Origin: Bryopsis sp. KO-2023
Taxonomy: Eukaryota > Chlorophyta > Ulvophyceae > Bryopsidales > Bryopsidaceae
DNA: 64,000 bases
Direction of reading: 5' to 3'
Assembly: GCA_030272585.1 (NCBI GenBank)
Contig: BSYQ01000016.1
Location: 124,001-188,000 of the forward strand
This document shows positions 46,627 through 59,528 of the stretch, piece after piece; within the stretch, counting starts at the first letter, position 1, and the number at the start of each line of letters is the position of its first letter. The notes under the pieces are model-generated. The model searched no databases. It saw only the letters and a list, made by a program, of their open reading frames with translations, and was not told the DNA's origin. Position numbers and translations under genes: made by a program.

Positions 46627-46968
46627 CTTTTCGGCGCTCTCGACAAGTCACGAAACAAACCGTCTTTCCTTTGTCGTTCCTCCAGCTGTCGCCCAGACCA
46701 GAAAGCAGCGTGCTGTTTGCGAGAAATGAGGAAAATCGTATTAGAAAATCGCCAACTTTCCAAAATGACCTCGATTGGGAGTTATCAGTTGGACACGGCT
46801 GCGTAATTTCCACCTTGACGAGCCCACGTCATATCGAAATCGTCGTGAAAAGTGCTGTGGTACTTTTCTGGCAGTAGGTCTATCGCAACTATATTATTGC
46901 ATCGAGACCTATTCTTTCCCCACAGGCTCTGCTATTCTGCGTCGTGTTTCTTACTACCTGAAGTCACG
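46627..46968. promoter_or_regulatory. Divergent promoter region, H2A.Z / thioredoxin z
   Basis: 342 bp between two start codons on opposite strands; it must hold both promoters and 5' UTRs. No clear TATA box or histone-specific element was recognised. Confidence 0.45.
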
Positions 46969-48301
46969 ATGTCTTTCGTTTCGCACCAGAGCTCTCTGTT
47001 CACTGGTCGTTTGTCCCGCCCTGCGCGACGAGCACCAGTTCGACTCCAACAATCCCTTCGCGTTCATCGGCCGAGAGGCTTTCGCTCTGTCGCTGTCAGA
47101 GCTGAAAATAGCGAAGTCGTTCAAGATGCCTCCTCTGTGAGTATTCGATGCGCTTGAAAACTTATATGTTCAGCTGTGGTTTCTCGGGCGTGAAAGACCC
47201 TACCTGCAGAATCACAAGGGTTCTTGAGCAATTACCTAAACTCACTTGGAGGTTGGGTTTTTAGTGAGTTCTTTCGTGTTTGATTGAAACACACATGCTC
47301 CCCACATTGCTCTTTACATTGTTATTTGTTGGACTATCGTTTTGTGAGGGGTTTGCAGCACATCATTTGCATATGATATCAGGTCACTGGCAAAGGCTGC
47401 TGAATGGAAGTGAGGGTGCATGCATCATATATTGCCACTGACGGATCTTTGCTGTGAATCGTGTGTGCAGGAGAGTGCAACGGCGGCTGTTCCAGCAAAC
47501 CCCGTCAAAAAAAACTCCAGCATTGTGAAAAAAGTCAATGCAGAAGAATTGGAGGTAGCCATCCAAAACCGAGACAGGCCCATGGTGGTGGACTTCTATG
47601 CTGACTGGTGTGGGCCCTGCGTCTTGATGGCAGATGAATTAGTCAAGGTATGAAAATTGGTGCTTTCGCTTTTTTTTGGCAAAACTTCAAGAGAAATTTG
47701 AATTCATTGCATTTCTCACATCTAATCCTCACCTGTGTTCTACACCTCAATTTGCATCTCACTTGAATGGGTTTTCGGTTATGATTTTTGAAAGGGGGGG
47801 GTCAATGTAAATTCTGTTTTCAAATGGTAAGCTAAAAATCGTGGCATCAATTTCCCAGGTTGCGGAAGAATTGGGTGATTCGGTGCAAATCCTCAAAATC
47901 GACACTGAGGAGAACCCCGAATTGAGCTCACAGCTGAAGGTATGCCACGCAGCAAACGCACAGAAAATTAAAATACAGACTGTAGGGCCAGCGTTCGTTA
48001 TGACGTTGCCAACAGTAGAAAGTCCTCTGTTGAAATCGGTTAAATTGGTGCGCCTTCCTAACTCATATGTGCAGAAGCTGTTCAATTTGTTCCTTAATGT
48101 GTCCAATTTGACTCCCAGTTGCACCAGATCTGGATATATTCATGTTCCGAGAATGATGCAAGGGTTTTCTTTTTGTCATTTCAGATTCAAGGGTTGCCAA
48201 CAATCATGATGATCAGCACGGAGGCAGGGAAACCTGCTCTTCGACTAGAGGGCTTGATTCCAGCAAAAACAGTGGTGGATATCATAGCCACTGAACTATG
48301 A
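46969..48301 (+). CDS. Thioredoxin z / CITRX-type chloroplast thioredoxin
   Basis: In plants this thioredoxin is an essential partner of the plastid-encoded RNA polymerase and its FLN subunits. Four exons: 46969-47136, 47471-47647, 47859-47939, 48185-48301, all phase 0; 180 residues. Exon 1 is a classic transit peptide (RPARRAPVRLQQSLRVHR) with a likely cleavage after SVAVRA (about residue 47). The active site is WCGPC at residues 102-106 in FYADWCGPCVLMADEL. The ending IQGLPTIMMI plus RLEGLIPAKTVVDIIATEL is the CITRX/TRX-z pattern (LEGLIP), not that of m, f, x or y thioredoxins. The cis-Pro (LPT) is present. Confidence 0.9.
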
Positions 48302-50479
48302 TTGGGTGGCAAGGGTTTCCATAGCCAGCCATAACTTATTCCCCAAGAAAAATCGGCTATGGAAAGAAAAGTTTCAGAGGAAGGAAAAAAAGATTTCAAA
48401 AAAAGAAAAAAAAATACATGGAAAAAAAAAGTTTTCACAAAAAAAAAGAAAAATTTATGTTGAGTGAGTCAGCCTATGCTCTGTGTTGACATTTTCTTAA
48501 ATTTGTCAGAATTTTTTGGGGGGAGGGGGGGGGGGGGTTTGAAGGGAAAGAGATTTGAAAAAAGAATTTAAAAAAAAGAAATAAAAATTTGAGCGTTTTC
48601 TGATTGTGGGGTGGGGGAAGGGAAAGGGACACGAAAAAAATATTTTTGGAAAAAAATCTTGGGTTTCCTGACTTCGGAAAGGGAACTCATGAAAAAAGAA
48701 AAAAAAAATTGGAAAAAAATCTTGGGTTTCCTGACTTCGGAAAGGGAACTCATGAAAAAAGAAAAAAAAAACTTTTTGGATTTTGTTGCAGTGGGAGGAT
48801 GGGGAAATATCTGACTTGGCATTTTGAACTATGGTTGTGCCAGGGTAGGGGATTTCACCGTGTTTACCAAAGGCCATGTTCTTTTTTTTTTTGTTTTTTC
48901 AAAAGAGCTTTGAAGAATGATGCTTCTTGTGTCGACTTACAACCACCTTGTGGTTCTCTGGTGTATTTGTCACATAGTATAACACTGTTTCCAGCCACAC
49001 TTCCAAATCAATGAAACATATCCTAAGATTCCCATCACTGTGCTAGGATATGTGTTTGTATTGCTCCAGTATGGCCAGATTTCTCTTACAAAAATAATAA
49101 TGGAAACATTTGGAAGTTACAATTGTACTGCAGCAACGACATGTTTGCCATGGCTTCCAAAAATGTTTATTTTTTGCTCAAGAAAGATTTTGTAGTCAGA
49201 GTTGGATTTGGGTTTTGACTGTTTGTGCAGTGGTTCTGTCTCTTTTGTTGGTGAACCAACATTTCAGAGTGTTGACTAAATCTGGGGTAGTGGAGTATTT
49301 CCTTTACCTTAAAAGATATCACATTGAAGGAAGTTGTGACTAAATGCCCTTGAGAGATATTTCAAGAGAGTTTTGAGATTATCAATTTTTGGTAAAATTT
49401 CGTTGGCCTTGAGGCACCCTTTCTTCTAACATCTAATCAATCACCATGAATTTTTTCCCTTCTGGTGCTCTGCTGTGTTTTTCCTTTGTTTTGAAGTCAT
49501 CAGAAAGGATGCTGTGGCCACCTAGCTTGTGTACCCTATGAATCGTTCCATACTGGTCTAGGAGCAGAAATCATCTGGGTCCAACGCTGAGATGTACCAA
49601 CTTGCTCTGGGAAGTTCACACATGATTATAGAAACAGACATTGGAATGCATGTTACAAAATCGGTGGTTTCATTCGAGAGTTTCTCAACAATTCAACCAG
49701 TCGATCAGCACTTGTATGCAAAAAACAAACCCCACCAGAATCAACCACTTTTCTACAGATCGGGATGGCGCACCTTTCCGGTGGTGATCCAGCCACTCCC
49801 AGAGCACTGGCAGTTTTTCTTTAGTTTGAAAAAATGAAAAAAGAAATAAAAATATTTCTCTCTGGAAACTACATGAGGACGTCTTAAGGGCAATTCCAAC
49901 TTTTCATGTGTGAGAATTGAAATTGTAGTAGTGTTTTTGCCTACTCTGGGTTTAATTGGGATGAACTCATGCAGTAGATCTGCAAAGATGAGGTCGAAAG
50001 TGAAAGAAACAAAAGAGTGCATTTCTTTAGGATCATGTGGGAAATCCCCGCAAAACAACAAGAAGTTATGCTTCGTTAATGTCGGCAGCAGACTGCAGTT
50101 CAATACTGTTGTCTTCATTTTCACTGACTGGCATTCATTGTGCTTCCACAATTTTTAGGGTGCCTGGGTGACATCTCCCACCGGCCTAGTGATTGACATG
50201 CTTTCATCAGTTCCTTCAATGTTGTGGTGCTCTTTACACCGAGCTATAAATGCCAACTGCTCTCATTCTGGAGAATTTGGCTGTAACACCAAAATTACCT
50301 GTGCCGAGGCGAGAATTGCCCTTGCTTTCTAGACAACAGGGTCGATCATACTTCTAATTGCCACATGATGGACATAAAGAGCACCTTTCCATTCACACTA
50401 CATTTTTGTTCGAAGCGATTTCCTCCGGGAACCATCCCCCCCCCCGTTGTTTGCTAACCCCCCACACCACCCCTAGCCC
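48302..50479. other. Convergent intergenic region with a short tandem duplication
   Basis: 2.2 kb between the 3' ends of thioredoxin z (+) and WDR3 (-). Contains a G-run at about 48519-48540, the 63-bp duplication at 48646-48771, and otherwise only unsupported frames such as 49110-49343. Confidence 0.5.
48646..48771. repeat. 63-bp direct tandem duplication, two copies
   Basis: Two nearly identical copies in a row (unit starts TTGGAAAAAAATCTTGGGTT), period 63 bp. The unit is purine-rich with A-tracts at its ends. Confidence 0.9.
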
Positions 50480-53400
50480 CTATTCATCCATCATTCGAAT
50501 CTTTTGCCTGACAGGAAGGATTTCATCCTCCGCCTGAACCCCCTTTTTTCGTTTCAGCGAAATTTGCATGTGTCGAATCCCAGCCATATTGAACCCCATC
50601 GTATCTTTAACGCCCTGCAGTGTTCCCCTGAGCAACCCTTGCAATCGAACCAGAGTAGCCCTGGCGGATGGAGACATTGACAAAGCTTGCAAATGCAGCC
50701 TCACCAACAAGGTCCCCACCCTGGCGATCGTCTCGATATTGCCACCCCCGCTCTCCAGCCATTCACACAGATACCCCAATAACCGCAGAGCCTCTGAGAA
50801 AGGAATTGACATGAGTGCCATTTCCAAGTCGCCGTTTTTGACGTTTTGGACAGCCCTCAGAACGAATGACGAGGGTTTCAAGCCATACATTAATGGATTG
50901 GATTCGAATTGATCGGATGACTGGGCCTTGTGTTCTGCCAGGCGTTTGGTTTCGTGGGCAGCCATATCCAGGGCATCCAGTATGGAATCAGCAGCATTTA
51001 CGGTGGCCAGTGTTTTCTGACCTGGGGGGAAAGATGTCCCGTTGAAACTTTTGTTGATCGTTTTACATTGCAAATTGCGGTTCGAGAAAAGGCAGAGTTG
51101 ATTTGCAACACTTTTTTCAAAAACATCGACACATTCCACGATATATATTTTCACAAATGTTGGGGAAAAGGGAATCGACATGGACTCGACATTTCTTCTT
51201 GTTGTTTTTTGGCGTACCGGCTGGTTCTGTGGTGGAATCCTCAGTTTTTGGGTCCTCTCTTCCCTCCTCGGCTATGTCAGCCTCGAACATGGACTCCAAT
51301 CTCTTTTCCTTCTCCTCGTCCAAAAAGAACGGCTCCTCCGACTTTCCCCAGCTCCGTATGGACCTGTATGCAGATTCACCAGGGAATTTCTTTACAAAAA
51401 TAAAAGTTTTGTCTACCAACAAATCGTTAATTAATCTATTTTCCCAACAAAAAAGGAAAAGATACCATCCCCCAGAAGAAGCCTAGTTTTTTAGTGGAAT
51501 TCAAAAGAAGTTGCTTGATCGTAGACTTGATAAAACATGGAAGCTGATTGCTACCATCGTTGATTTTGCATTCCTCCACATTTTCATTTTTTCCAAGAAA
51601 AAAGCAAGTAATATTCAAAAAAAAACCTGACGCACAGCCGCTACGAAAATAGAATTTACCTGTCACCCGAACCGGTGAAAACGACATCTCCCGAGATGCT
51701 AACAGCAAGGCACCACACTTCGGCATGATGTCCATGGAGGCTCAACAGGAGCTCATACTTGTCCATATCCCAGTACTTGACCATTTTATCTTTTCCAACC
51801 GAAAACACATGATGCGAGGTTTGCATGAAAGCCACCCCAGTGACCGAATCATCATGGGCAAAAATGGACTTGTGGCAGTCCCCGAAATCTAAACCCCACA
51901 GCTTGATGTTTTTATCGGCAGAGCCGGTCACAAGGAGCTGATTGTCGGCGGAAATGTCCATGCAAAGTACGGGCAGTTTGTGCCCATACAGAGTTAAAAA
52001 CAGTTTTAAAGAATCCAGGTAGAAAACTTTGATGGTCGAGTCGAGCAGGGAGACCGCCAGCAACCGTCCATCCGGGGAAATCCGAAGGCACAAAATCTCC
52101 TCTGCAAAAATCAACACCAATTGAAAATTAAACATCACGAAACTTCCTTTCTTTCTTTCTTTTCTTTCAACAGTCCAGTGGATTTCCCTTTTCGTCTCTT
52201 AACTTCAGTGGAAAATGAGAAAACAGTATGTTGACCTGAATGCTATCCCCGAGCTCTGATAAGAAAGCTGTGTGTTGGAAAAATACAGATGCATCATGGA
52301 AACAAAAAGTTTCTATTTTGAAGAGAAAAATGCTGTTGTTTTTCCCAGGCTTAAACCTACCATCGCAGGGCAGAGTGTGATAATTCGAAATGGCCAGCTT
52401 TTTTTGACCTTCTCCATTCTGCATGACTTTCCACTTCCAAAATTTCACCGCCTTGTCTCCCCCCGAAATAAACCCGTCTTTCTCAGGCAAAGAATGGACC
52501 GAATATATCGGCCCGCTGTGCCCATCCACCTCCTCCACCTTCTCCAAACTGGCCAAATCTATTATTTGTAGTTTTCCGTGTTTAGTCCCCACGATGGCAT
52601 AAGTATCTCCTGGGGCAAACAAGCAGGATAACCCATACCCAGACGAAACGGTCTGTAACACCGCCCCACTCTCCGAATTCCACAGCTTGATTTCCTTCTC
52701 CGATGTGGACATCAACATCGAGTTATTTGATGACAGACATAGGGACCGGATCCCCGAACGATGCCCTTGCCCATCGACCAGCCCTCGCAACTCCACCAAG
52801 TTTTCTGCATCGGTTGTTTCCTCCTCTTCTGGCATGAAGGTAGCCAGTTCGAATGAATTGTTTCGATAAGATAGCCCAAGCTCCATCACAGCCCCTTTCC
52901 GTTTCCAGACCGCCGGTCGAAAGTCGAATGAGTTCAATTTGTGGCTGCTTCTCACGCTCCTCCAGTAATCGAAAATGTCTGACACCAAGACTTTTTCCTC
53001 CGCCGGCTCGTCCCTGGATGCTTCCTCAGCCCCAGTTGATTCCATGTTTTCGTTCTTGGTGGCCAGTTTCTTCAGTTTTCTTTTTTCCCTCTTCTTGGCT
53101 CGTTTCAATGCCACATCATCAGGCTGAACTTGAAACACTTCCACCACTTTTCCAGCCCCCTGACAAGCCAGGTGCTTTCCAGAATTGGTGAACCTCAGCA
53201 TCCCCACTCTCTCCCCCTCTTTCCTTTCCAACACCCCCAACGGTTTCAGCAACTCCTCCAGCGACTGCACGCCTTGCGTTTCCTGCCCACCGCTCCTCTG
53301 TTCGATTTCGTACACCCTCAGAGACTTGCCAACCGCTCCGACGACTAATCTTTTCTCGAAAGGATCAGCGTCGATCGCACACACCTCGGCCTTCGTTTCA

Positions 53401-53966
53401 TTCACCACCGTCTGGCAACAATGCTGGGTGTCCAAATCCCACACACGCAAGAAAGTGTCTTTCGACGAAGAAACCAGCACTTTCCCGTCCCTCAGAAAAA
53501 CTAAATCCGTGACTTGCCCCTTGTGACCCCTCAATTTGCAGATGCCCCGTTCTCCGATCGTGTCCCAAACGCAAACGTTCGTGTCGTTTGAGCCCGACGC
53601 TAGCAACCCGCCGGCTTCGTCGAAGCGCAACGCCGTCACGGCACCCTTATGTCCATGGACTGTCGTCTTGCACTCCTCATTCTTGAGATCCCAAAACCGT
53701 ATCGACCCGTCGGAGTAGCCTGCGCACAACACATTCGTGACGGGCGAAATCTCCAGTCGCGTGACTTGGGGACGCAGACCGGTGGATTCGTCCGCAGGGA
53801 TGCGAAGCGTGGTTTTGAGCGAACCTCGTCGGACATTCCAGACTGCGACGTCGCTCAAGGCGGCGCATATGAAAAAGTCCCCAGTGGCGTCGAAAACGGC
53901 GTTGCAAGCGCTGCAAATGACACCGAAACAGAGCTCGGGTTCGTATCTCAGATACGCTTTCACCAT
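50480..53966 (-). CDS. WDR3: WDR3 / Utp12 (Dip2) small-subunit processome protein
   Basis: A component of the UTP-B complex that organises the 5' end of pre-rRNA for 18S maturation in the nucleolus. Four exons on the minus strand: 53966-52361, 52101-51660, 51363-51218, 51021-50480; 911 residues. The start [17 protein letters not shown] matches plant WDR3 N-termini, so the two upstream in-frame codons at 54005 and 54032 were not used. Two tandem WD40 propellers are visible with WD/WDL endings (e.g. [53 protein letters not shown]), separated by a Lys-rich linker ([14 protein letters not shown]). The last exon is the helical Utp12 domain with [14 protein letters not shown] and [11 protein letters not shown]. 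Exon 1 alone encodes about 535 residues, long for this genome. Confidence 0.93.
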
Positions 53967-55756
53967 TGGAAGAAACGGACCAGCGTCGACAGAAATTGGC
54001 CGCATGACAAAAAAGGTGCGACAGAAACACACTCACGTCATTCTTCGTCATCGTACGACACGTGAAAACCTACCAATTTCTTGCATCAAAGTGCTGGGAA
54101 CGAGCACCAAATTCTTTCCAACTCTCTTTTGCGAAAAGGAATAACTCAGTTGGGCAGTTGCAGGTAGTTTGTATTTTTAGGGCTCCAGGTTCTGGTATTT
54201 GAAGTGCCTCCGGCTGAAACAGGGGTTTTATTCTTTACTGTTAAACTTTTACTTCAACACTTCAGAAAATAAAAGTAGCATCAAGTTGTATCCATAACGA
54301 ACGTGTCACGAACAAAGAATGGAAGAGATAAAACCACCATCCAACTGTTTGGTTCCAGCATTGCAATTTGAAGGTCACAACCAGGGGATTTGCTATTGCC
54401 CTAAAAAGAGGGGGGCTGTTCCAGAAGCTTCTTCCTATCAAGTGATTGATTGGACACAGCAGCAGCTGCACACATCCAGATGGATCTAACCAGAAAAACG
54501 ATTCCATACTGTATCTTGAATTTTACCTCAGTCTCCATGCAAAGAAAACACTCAATGCTCCCTAAACCCACAACTTGATTTCAAATTACATACCAGGAGG
54601 AGAAAACACTCCATTGGGCTACAATGGAATATCCTCATTCCCCCTCATAGTGACAGAAGTTTTAATCTGCCATCAGGCGCTGACCCCAACCCCCACTAAT
54701 GTCCAAACAAAGGGTTTGTACAACACAATGTACCATTCTTGCCAATTCTACATTTCTTTTTTGCTTTTTTTTCATTTTTCTTTTCCTTTGCTGATCTAAT
54801 CCTTTCCCCCAAACATTTCAAAGAAAGCATACCACGAAAGGAAATACAACCGCACAGCCTAGACGTACGGTTTCCTTGTTCCATCCCATGACATATTTTC
54901 ATGCCAGAGGGAAAAACTCATACAAATCAATACAAAATCAATTTCATATCGATTTTCTTTTTTTCCCCTTTCTCTTGAACCTTCTCAAAAGACTCTTTTT
55001 CCATTTTGCTGTAGGGAAAAACTAAAAAATTTCAACAGTGAAACAAAGCATTATGAACATTCACTTCCCGGCTCCCACGAATCACTATTCTCAAAAATGT
55101 TTTTGATCTATTTTCTTTTGGGTTTTTTTCCCCTTCCATTTCTCTCTCCAACCCACCCCGCTGACAATCCAGACCCCCTACGTTATATATCTTCTTTACT
55201 TGCTGCCGTCCAACACACCTTTGATTAGACATAAATTTGCTTGGGGGGTGGGGGAAGGAAACCACCATCAACACTTGCAAGAACAATCGACTAAATCGCA
55301 CCAGGGAGAACAAAGAAACCGAACAAAAAAAAGAAAGATCTCTTTTCACTGAAAACTATCAAAGCTGCCGAGTCAAAAACTCGAGTTGCACACATGCAAA
55401 TCCTCCCCCCCCCCCTTCCAGTTTAACGCTCCGATTATCCCCCCCACCCCTTCATTTTAATGCTCCAATTACACCCTCCCTAACTTGGTCGTTCCAACAT
55501 CTTTTCATTCTACTTTCGTTGTTTCCTTTTCGCTGCCATCCCATTCTTTTTGCTTCCTTTTTCTTTTCACATTTTTCTTTTCTGAGAACTTATGAGGGTT
55601 TCCCACACCCTGTGAATACACCGAAACAATCTTCAATCATGGTCAATCAACACTGCTACCCCCAGCTTTCCTGGTTCCATTCTTTTTCCATCCAATTATC
55701 ATGTTATCTCTTTACCCACCCAAGAATACACTCATGTAATGCTAATTCGCTCAGGG
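53967..55756. other. Intergenic: WDR3 promoter side, no gene seen
   Basis: Upstream of WDR3 (-) and downstream of the membrane protein gene (-). Plus-strand pyrimidine-rich tracts and C-runs lie near 55407-55450. Frames are low complexity and unsupported. Confidence 0.55.
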
Positions 55757-56611
55757 CTACAATTTCCTGAACACAATCCAAGTGATTTGCATTCCCACAA
55801 TCACCAACGAAATAGAAAACTCCAGACCAAATTTCACACTGGACCAAATGCCTTTGCGGTATTCAACTGGCATCCATGCCCTCAAGAACAGGCATCTGGA
55901 TATTACCTCTTTGAAGTAACTGAACAGCAATGGGATGAATACACCGGCCACTAAAAAAATAAAGGTGGCTACGGCTTCACAGCTGCACCTGTGTTCGTCG
56001 TTCAGTCTAATGCTTTTAAACAACGTCATTTCAAAGATGCGATCGATTCTTTCCCCGATCTCAGAGTAGGGAGGGAGGTCGGCCCCCTCCGATTCCCCGT
56101 CGTCAGGGAGGGCACAGAAATCAGACGAGGAAAAATACACGATCGAAATCGCGAAGAAGATGTGCGTTTTCAAGACGTCCCTGAATCTAAGTGGCAGGAA
56201 AATCGATGCGAAAAGAGTGAAAGAAACGGGGGATTGCAGGAGCAGGGCGACCAGCGCGTCAGAAACGGAGGCCACTCGCGAAGGGACTCTGATGTCGGTG
56301 AGCCCCATCAAAAATCCGCTGCAATGAACCGCGCCCACCAAAAAAGGCCTCAATCGGTTGTGTCGCTTCCCAGAAACAACTGCCATGCAAACCCCAGCAA
56401 GGGACCACGACAAATTCGCGCCCACCACCAAAATCATTCGCCAAAACCCCTCTTGGCCTCCTTTCGCAACCAGGATTCTGCTGCAAGTTATCATGCCCAT
56501 CACACACGCCCCCAGCTCGGCGCCACTCTTGCACTCCGACCACGCATCGTACAGTTCCTCCACCTCCGCTTCCCTAAACGTGAGTCTCAAGGGGTCCCAC
56601 ACCCATGCCAT
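55757..56611 (-). CDS. Unrecognised multipass membrane protein
   Basis: A single-exon frame of 284 residues starting MAWVWDPLRLTFREAE; the ATG at 56611 follows a GTG that also lies in frame. I do not recognise the family. Hydrophobic segments are near residues 31-47, 57-78, 88-103, 115-140, 147-160, 211-230 and 262-281, so six or seven membrane passes. A loop at about 162-205 is acidic (PDDGESEGADLPPYSE) and followed by EIGERIDRIFEMTLFKSIRL. Cys residues cluster there and at HRCSCEA (about 205). Base use is GC-richer than the flanks, which supports coding. Absence of introns is unusual next to its neighbours. Confidence 0.65.
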   Translation of the reverse strand: MAWVWDPLRLTFREAEVEELYDAWSECKSGAELGACVMGMITCSRILVAKGGQEGFWRMILVVGANLSWSLAGVCMAVVSGKRHNRLRPFLVGAVHCSGFLMGLTDIRVPSRVASVSDALVALLLQSPVSFTLFASIFLPLRFRDVLKTHIFFAISIVYFSSSDFCALPDDGESEGADLPPYSEIGERIDRIFEMTLFKSIRLNDEHRCSCEAVATFIFLVAGVFIPLLFSYFKEVISRCLFLRAWMPVEYRKGIWSSVKFGLEFSISLVIVGMQITWIVFRKL

Positions 56612-57643
56612 CACGGCAACCGCTTGACGCTCCCGCTCGCCCTTTCAGTATATCACGATGCGAACTTATGATTCGGTTGCCTATCCTTTTCTCGTTCTCG
56701 AATCGACCCCGCTACTCTGCCCAAATTGGAATGCTCCCAAATGGCACTCCGTTTTCAGATTCGTTTCTATTTTCTGTTTCCTTCCCTACGCCTACTATCT
56801 CTTCTCCTTTCGTCTTTCTTACGCAATATCAGCTTATGGCCGCTGGGTCCACACGCAACCCGATTTCCACATGGCCGTCCCCAAATCCCCCGATCCGCCA
56901 GAATCGACAACTCCCCTCTCAGCACTGAGACCTGCTACAAGCGGGACGTTCCATCGAGCGCGAATGACAACAAAGATGATTAGAATTCAGCAACCCAATC
57001 CAGACCGCTAAACATCCACCTTCGCTATCGCTACTGACGACCGTGGGTGCGGCTGGGTTGGGATGGGCAGAATGCTCCTGTTGAGCTATTGACGTTTCGA
57101 AATAAAAAAACACGCCCGCCCTAACAAAGAGTGATGTGTTGTACGCGTTTTCATCCTTTGTGAATCTTTGTGGCGTTGCTTCGTTGAGATTGCGTGTTGA
57201 ACTTGGGGTGGGGAATCGCACTGGCAAGAAAGCTTGGTCAGCACACTGCATCCAGTGGTTTTCTTCTCTGCTGTCTATCTCTCGCTGGTTTTCCCTTTCG
57301 AGCGCGATGTACGCCGCTTCCCAGCCTCCGCCAATGTCTCGAAGAGGAGTTGCCGCGCGCGATCATATTACTACTCTAACTGAAAAGCGAGCGTGATGGC
57401 GCGGCCCTCCGGATCGGCTTCCGTGTCTCATCGCGCCATGTTCGAATTGGCTTCTTGTCTGAGAAAAAGAAAGGAAAAGAATTGCTGTTTAAGACTTTTC
57501 GTGTTTCAAAACCCAACGCCTCGTGATCCCATCACGACGTCTTCCAGGAACTATAAATTGTTGCATTTGGATCTTTACCCTCCCATTCTGCCAGGCACGC
57601 GACCGCCAGTAGTCAGGCTCTTGTTCGAGATCGTCTCAACACG
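56612..57643. other. Intergenic between membrane protein gene and RidA
   Basis: 1 kb head-to-head region. Two plus-strand frames (57136-57396, 57394-57695) are open but have no family resemblance; the second overlaps the RidA start and is rejected. A 5' UTR intron of RidA could lie here. Confidence 0.45.
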
Positions 57644-59279
57644 ATGGCTGCTCGCGTTACTGGGTCAGTTTTTCTTGGCAGCAGGCACGTCCTGAGGGCA
57701 CCAGTCGCCCCCTCTCAAAGGTTGAACCGCCGCAGCGCAACTACTCGAGCCATGGCTGGTGATCTATCGGTTTCGATCTAACTCAGTCCCTGGTTGATCT
57801 ATGCTGATCGGTGTTTACAAAACGAACTTCCGCGGTCATGAGCAGGGTTGATAGGGGCAAGAAATATGAATGCCATGAGTGTATTCTTCTGCTTATCTTG
57901 TGCAGTAACTAGTATGCATGCAAATTTCCTGTTTGTGAGACAAATTTTGGACTCCTGTCATCTTTAGTGGATTCTTTTATGCTGTTTCATGATCAGGAAA
58001 AGAGATAGTTTTCACTGACAAGGCCCCAGCAGCATTGGGCCCATATTCTCAAGCAGTGAAGGCAAATGGAATGCTGTTTGTGTCGGGACAATTGGGTTTA
58101 ATTCCTGGGGTATGTATGTATTATTATTAGCACCACGTGGAAACAAAATCAACCAACCGTGCAATGAGATGTGTTCACCATCTTGTATGTTTTTGTTGTT
58201 CATTTCCTTGGCAACTGGCTTGGAGTCAGACTGGAAATCTGATGATGTCAGTTGACCCATCTTTTTGTATAAGCAATCGAATAGAGTAAATGCATGTTCA
58301 ATGTTCTAGTATGGTAATATTTTTTTTAGTTTTTTTGGGGGGTGGTAGGGGGTAGTTGTGGGATTGATTTTGAAGTATTTTTTGCATGCCACCCAGTCCA
58401 AGGAGTTGAGCCCAGATGTCAGCGCCCAGGCTGAGCAGGTGGGGTACATGTCAATGTGTTTTCAACCAAAGAAAAGACAATTTCTCGTCTGGATAATTTT
58501 GTACAAATGTGGTCTCGTATGCTTTGCGGTTTTTTTTTTCTCTCTTTGTATTTTCTGGGCCAGGAAAATGGTTAGGAACAGAAAGTGACCCCATGGAAGA
58601 AGTGCAATCCTGAACCCCCAAAGCAACCAGCAAGGAATGAAATTAAGCCGCCAGCAAAGCAGGGAATGAAATCGAGGTCTATCATCTATCTGTGCAGGTG
58701 CTAAAGAATGTTGGGGCTGTACTGGAGGCTGGGGGCTCCTCTTATGACAAAGTGGTGAAAACCACAGTTTTGCTAGCTGATATGGCCGACTTTGTTCCTG
58801 TCAACAAGGTTTATGGTGAGTCCCTTCTTGACAGCCACTCACCGACATAAATTTGATTCATTAAGCCCACTTAATTTGATTGGGTGCATTTGCCCTAATC
58901 CCCATTAATTAGTAAGACTATGGGATTTTGCTGGTAAAAAGGATGGGATTTTTGACAATTCTCAATTCACCATATTGTTAAGTGTTTTTTTTTATTTTCG
59001 CTTCGCAGTCTAAATGACAGAGTTTTGATTGCATGGATATTTCATCTTTTTTTCTCGGGCCTGACTCGACTTTTTTTAAACCAAATATGTTCCTCACTAT
59101 TTTCTCTTCCTCACATAAGCTCATCACGAAATAAATATATTTTTTTAACTTCTTGCTTTGCGTTTTTTTGTGCAGCCACATATTTCCCTGAAAACCCTCC
59201 AGCTCGCGCTGCATTTGCTGTGAAAACGCTCCCACTCAATGCCCTCGTGGAAATTGAGGCGGTTGCTATTGCAGAATGA
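57644..59279 (+). CDS. RidA (YjgF/YER057c/UK114) family protein, chloroplast-targeted
   Basis: RidA hydrolyses reactive enamine/imine intermediates made by PLP enzymes such as threonine dehydratase; in plants the plastid form protects branched-chain amino acid synthesis. Five exons: 57644-57758, 57997-58109, 58397-58438, 58698-58815, 59176-59279; 163 residues. Exon 1 is an Arg/Ser/Ala transit peptide ending SATTRAMA. The core reads [100 protein letters not shown], with the conserved Arg in PPARAAF and the C-terminal Glu. Length after cleavage (about 126) is normal. Confidence 0.95.
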
Positions 59280-59528
59280 GCTCGATTTTGACAGGGAAGA
59301 CTCTTCCATTGTGTGAATTGTTGAAGCCCATTTTTGTTATCTTTTTTGGTCAACTGATTTTCTTTCAAATGGAAATTTCTGCCTGCACATTGGAATAAAA
59401 AAGATTAAGCCATGTCCAATCAGATCCCCCCATCCGGGTTATGCTGTGTCGTCAAACCATGCATATTTCAACCATTGAAATTCAACGACACCCCCATCCT
59501 ATCAAAATGCCAGCCAAAACAAAGGCGG
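59280..59528. other. Convergent spacer, RidA / small protein
   Basis: 249 bp holding both 3' ends. No gene seen. Confidence 0.6.

Noticed and set aside
52167-52360. Read-through end of WDR3 exon 1 ([10 protein letters not shown]... to a stop)
   Set aside because: A 259-nt intron with good borders joins LPCD directly to EEILCLRIS, which matches WDR3 proteins.
57394-57695. Plus-strand frame MARPSGSASVSHRAMF...
   Set aside because: Overlaps the RidA transit peptide exon in another frame and shows no conserved motif.
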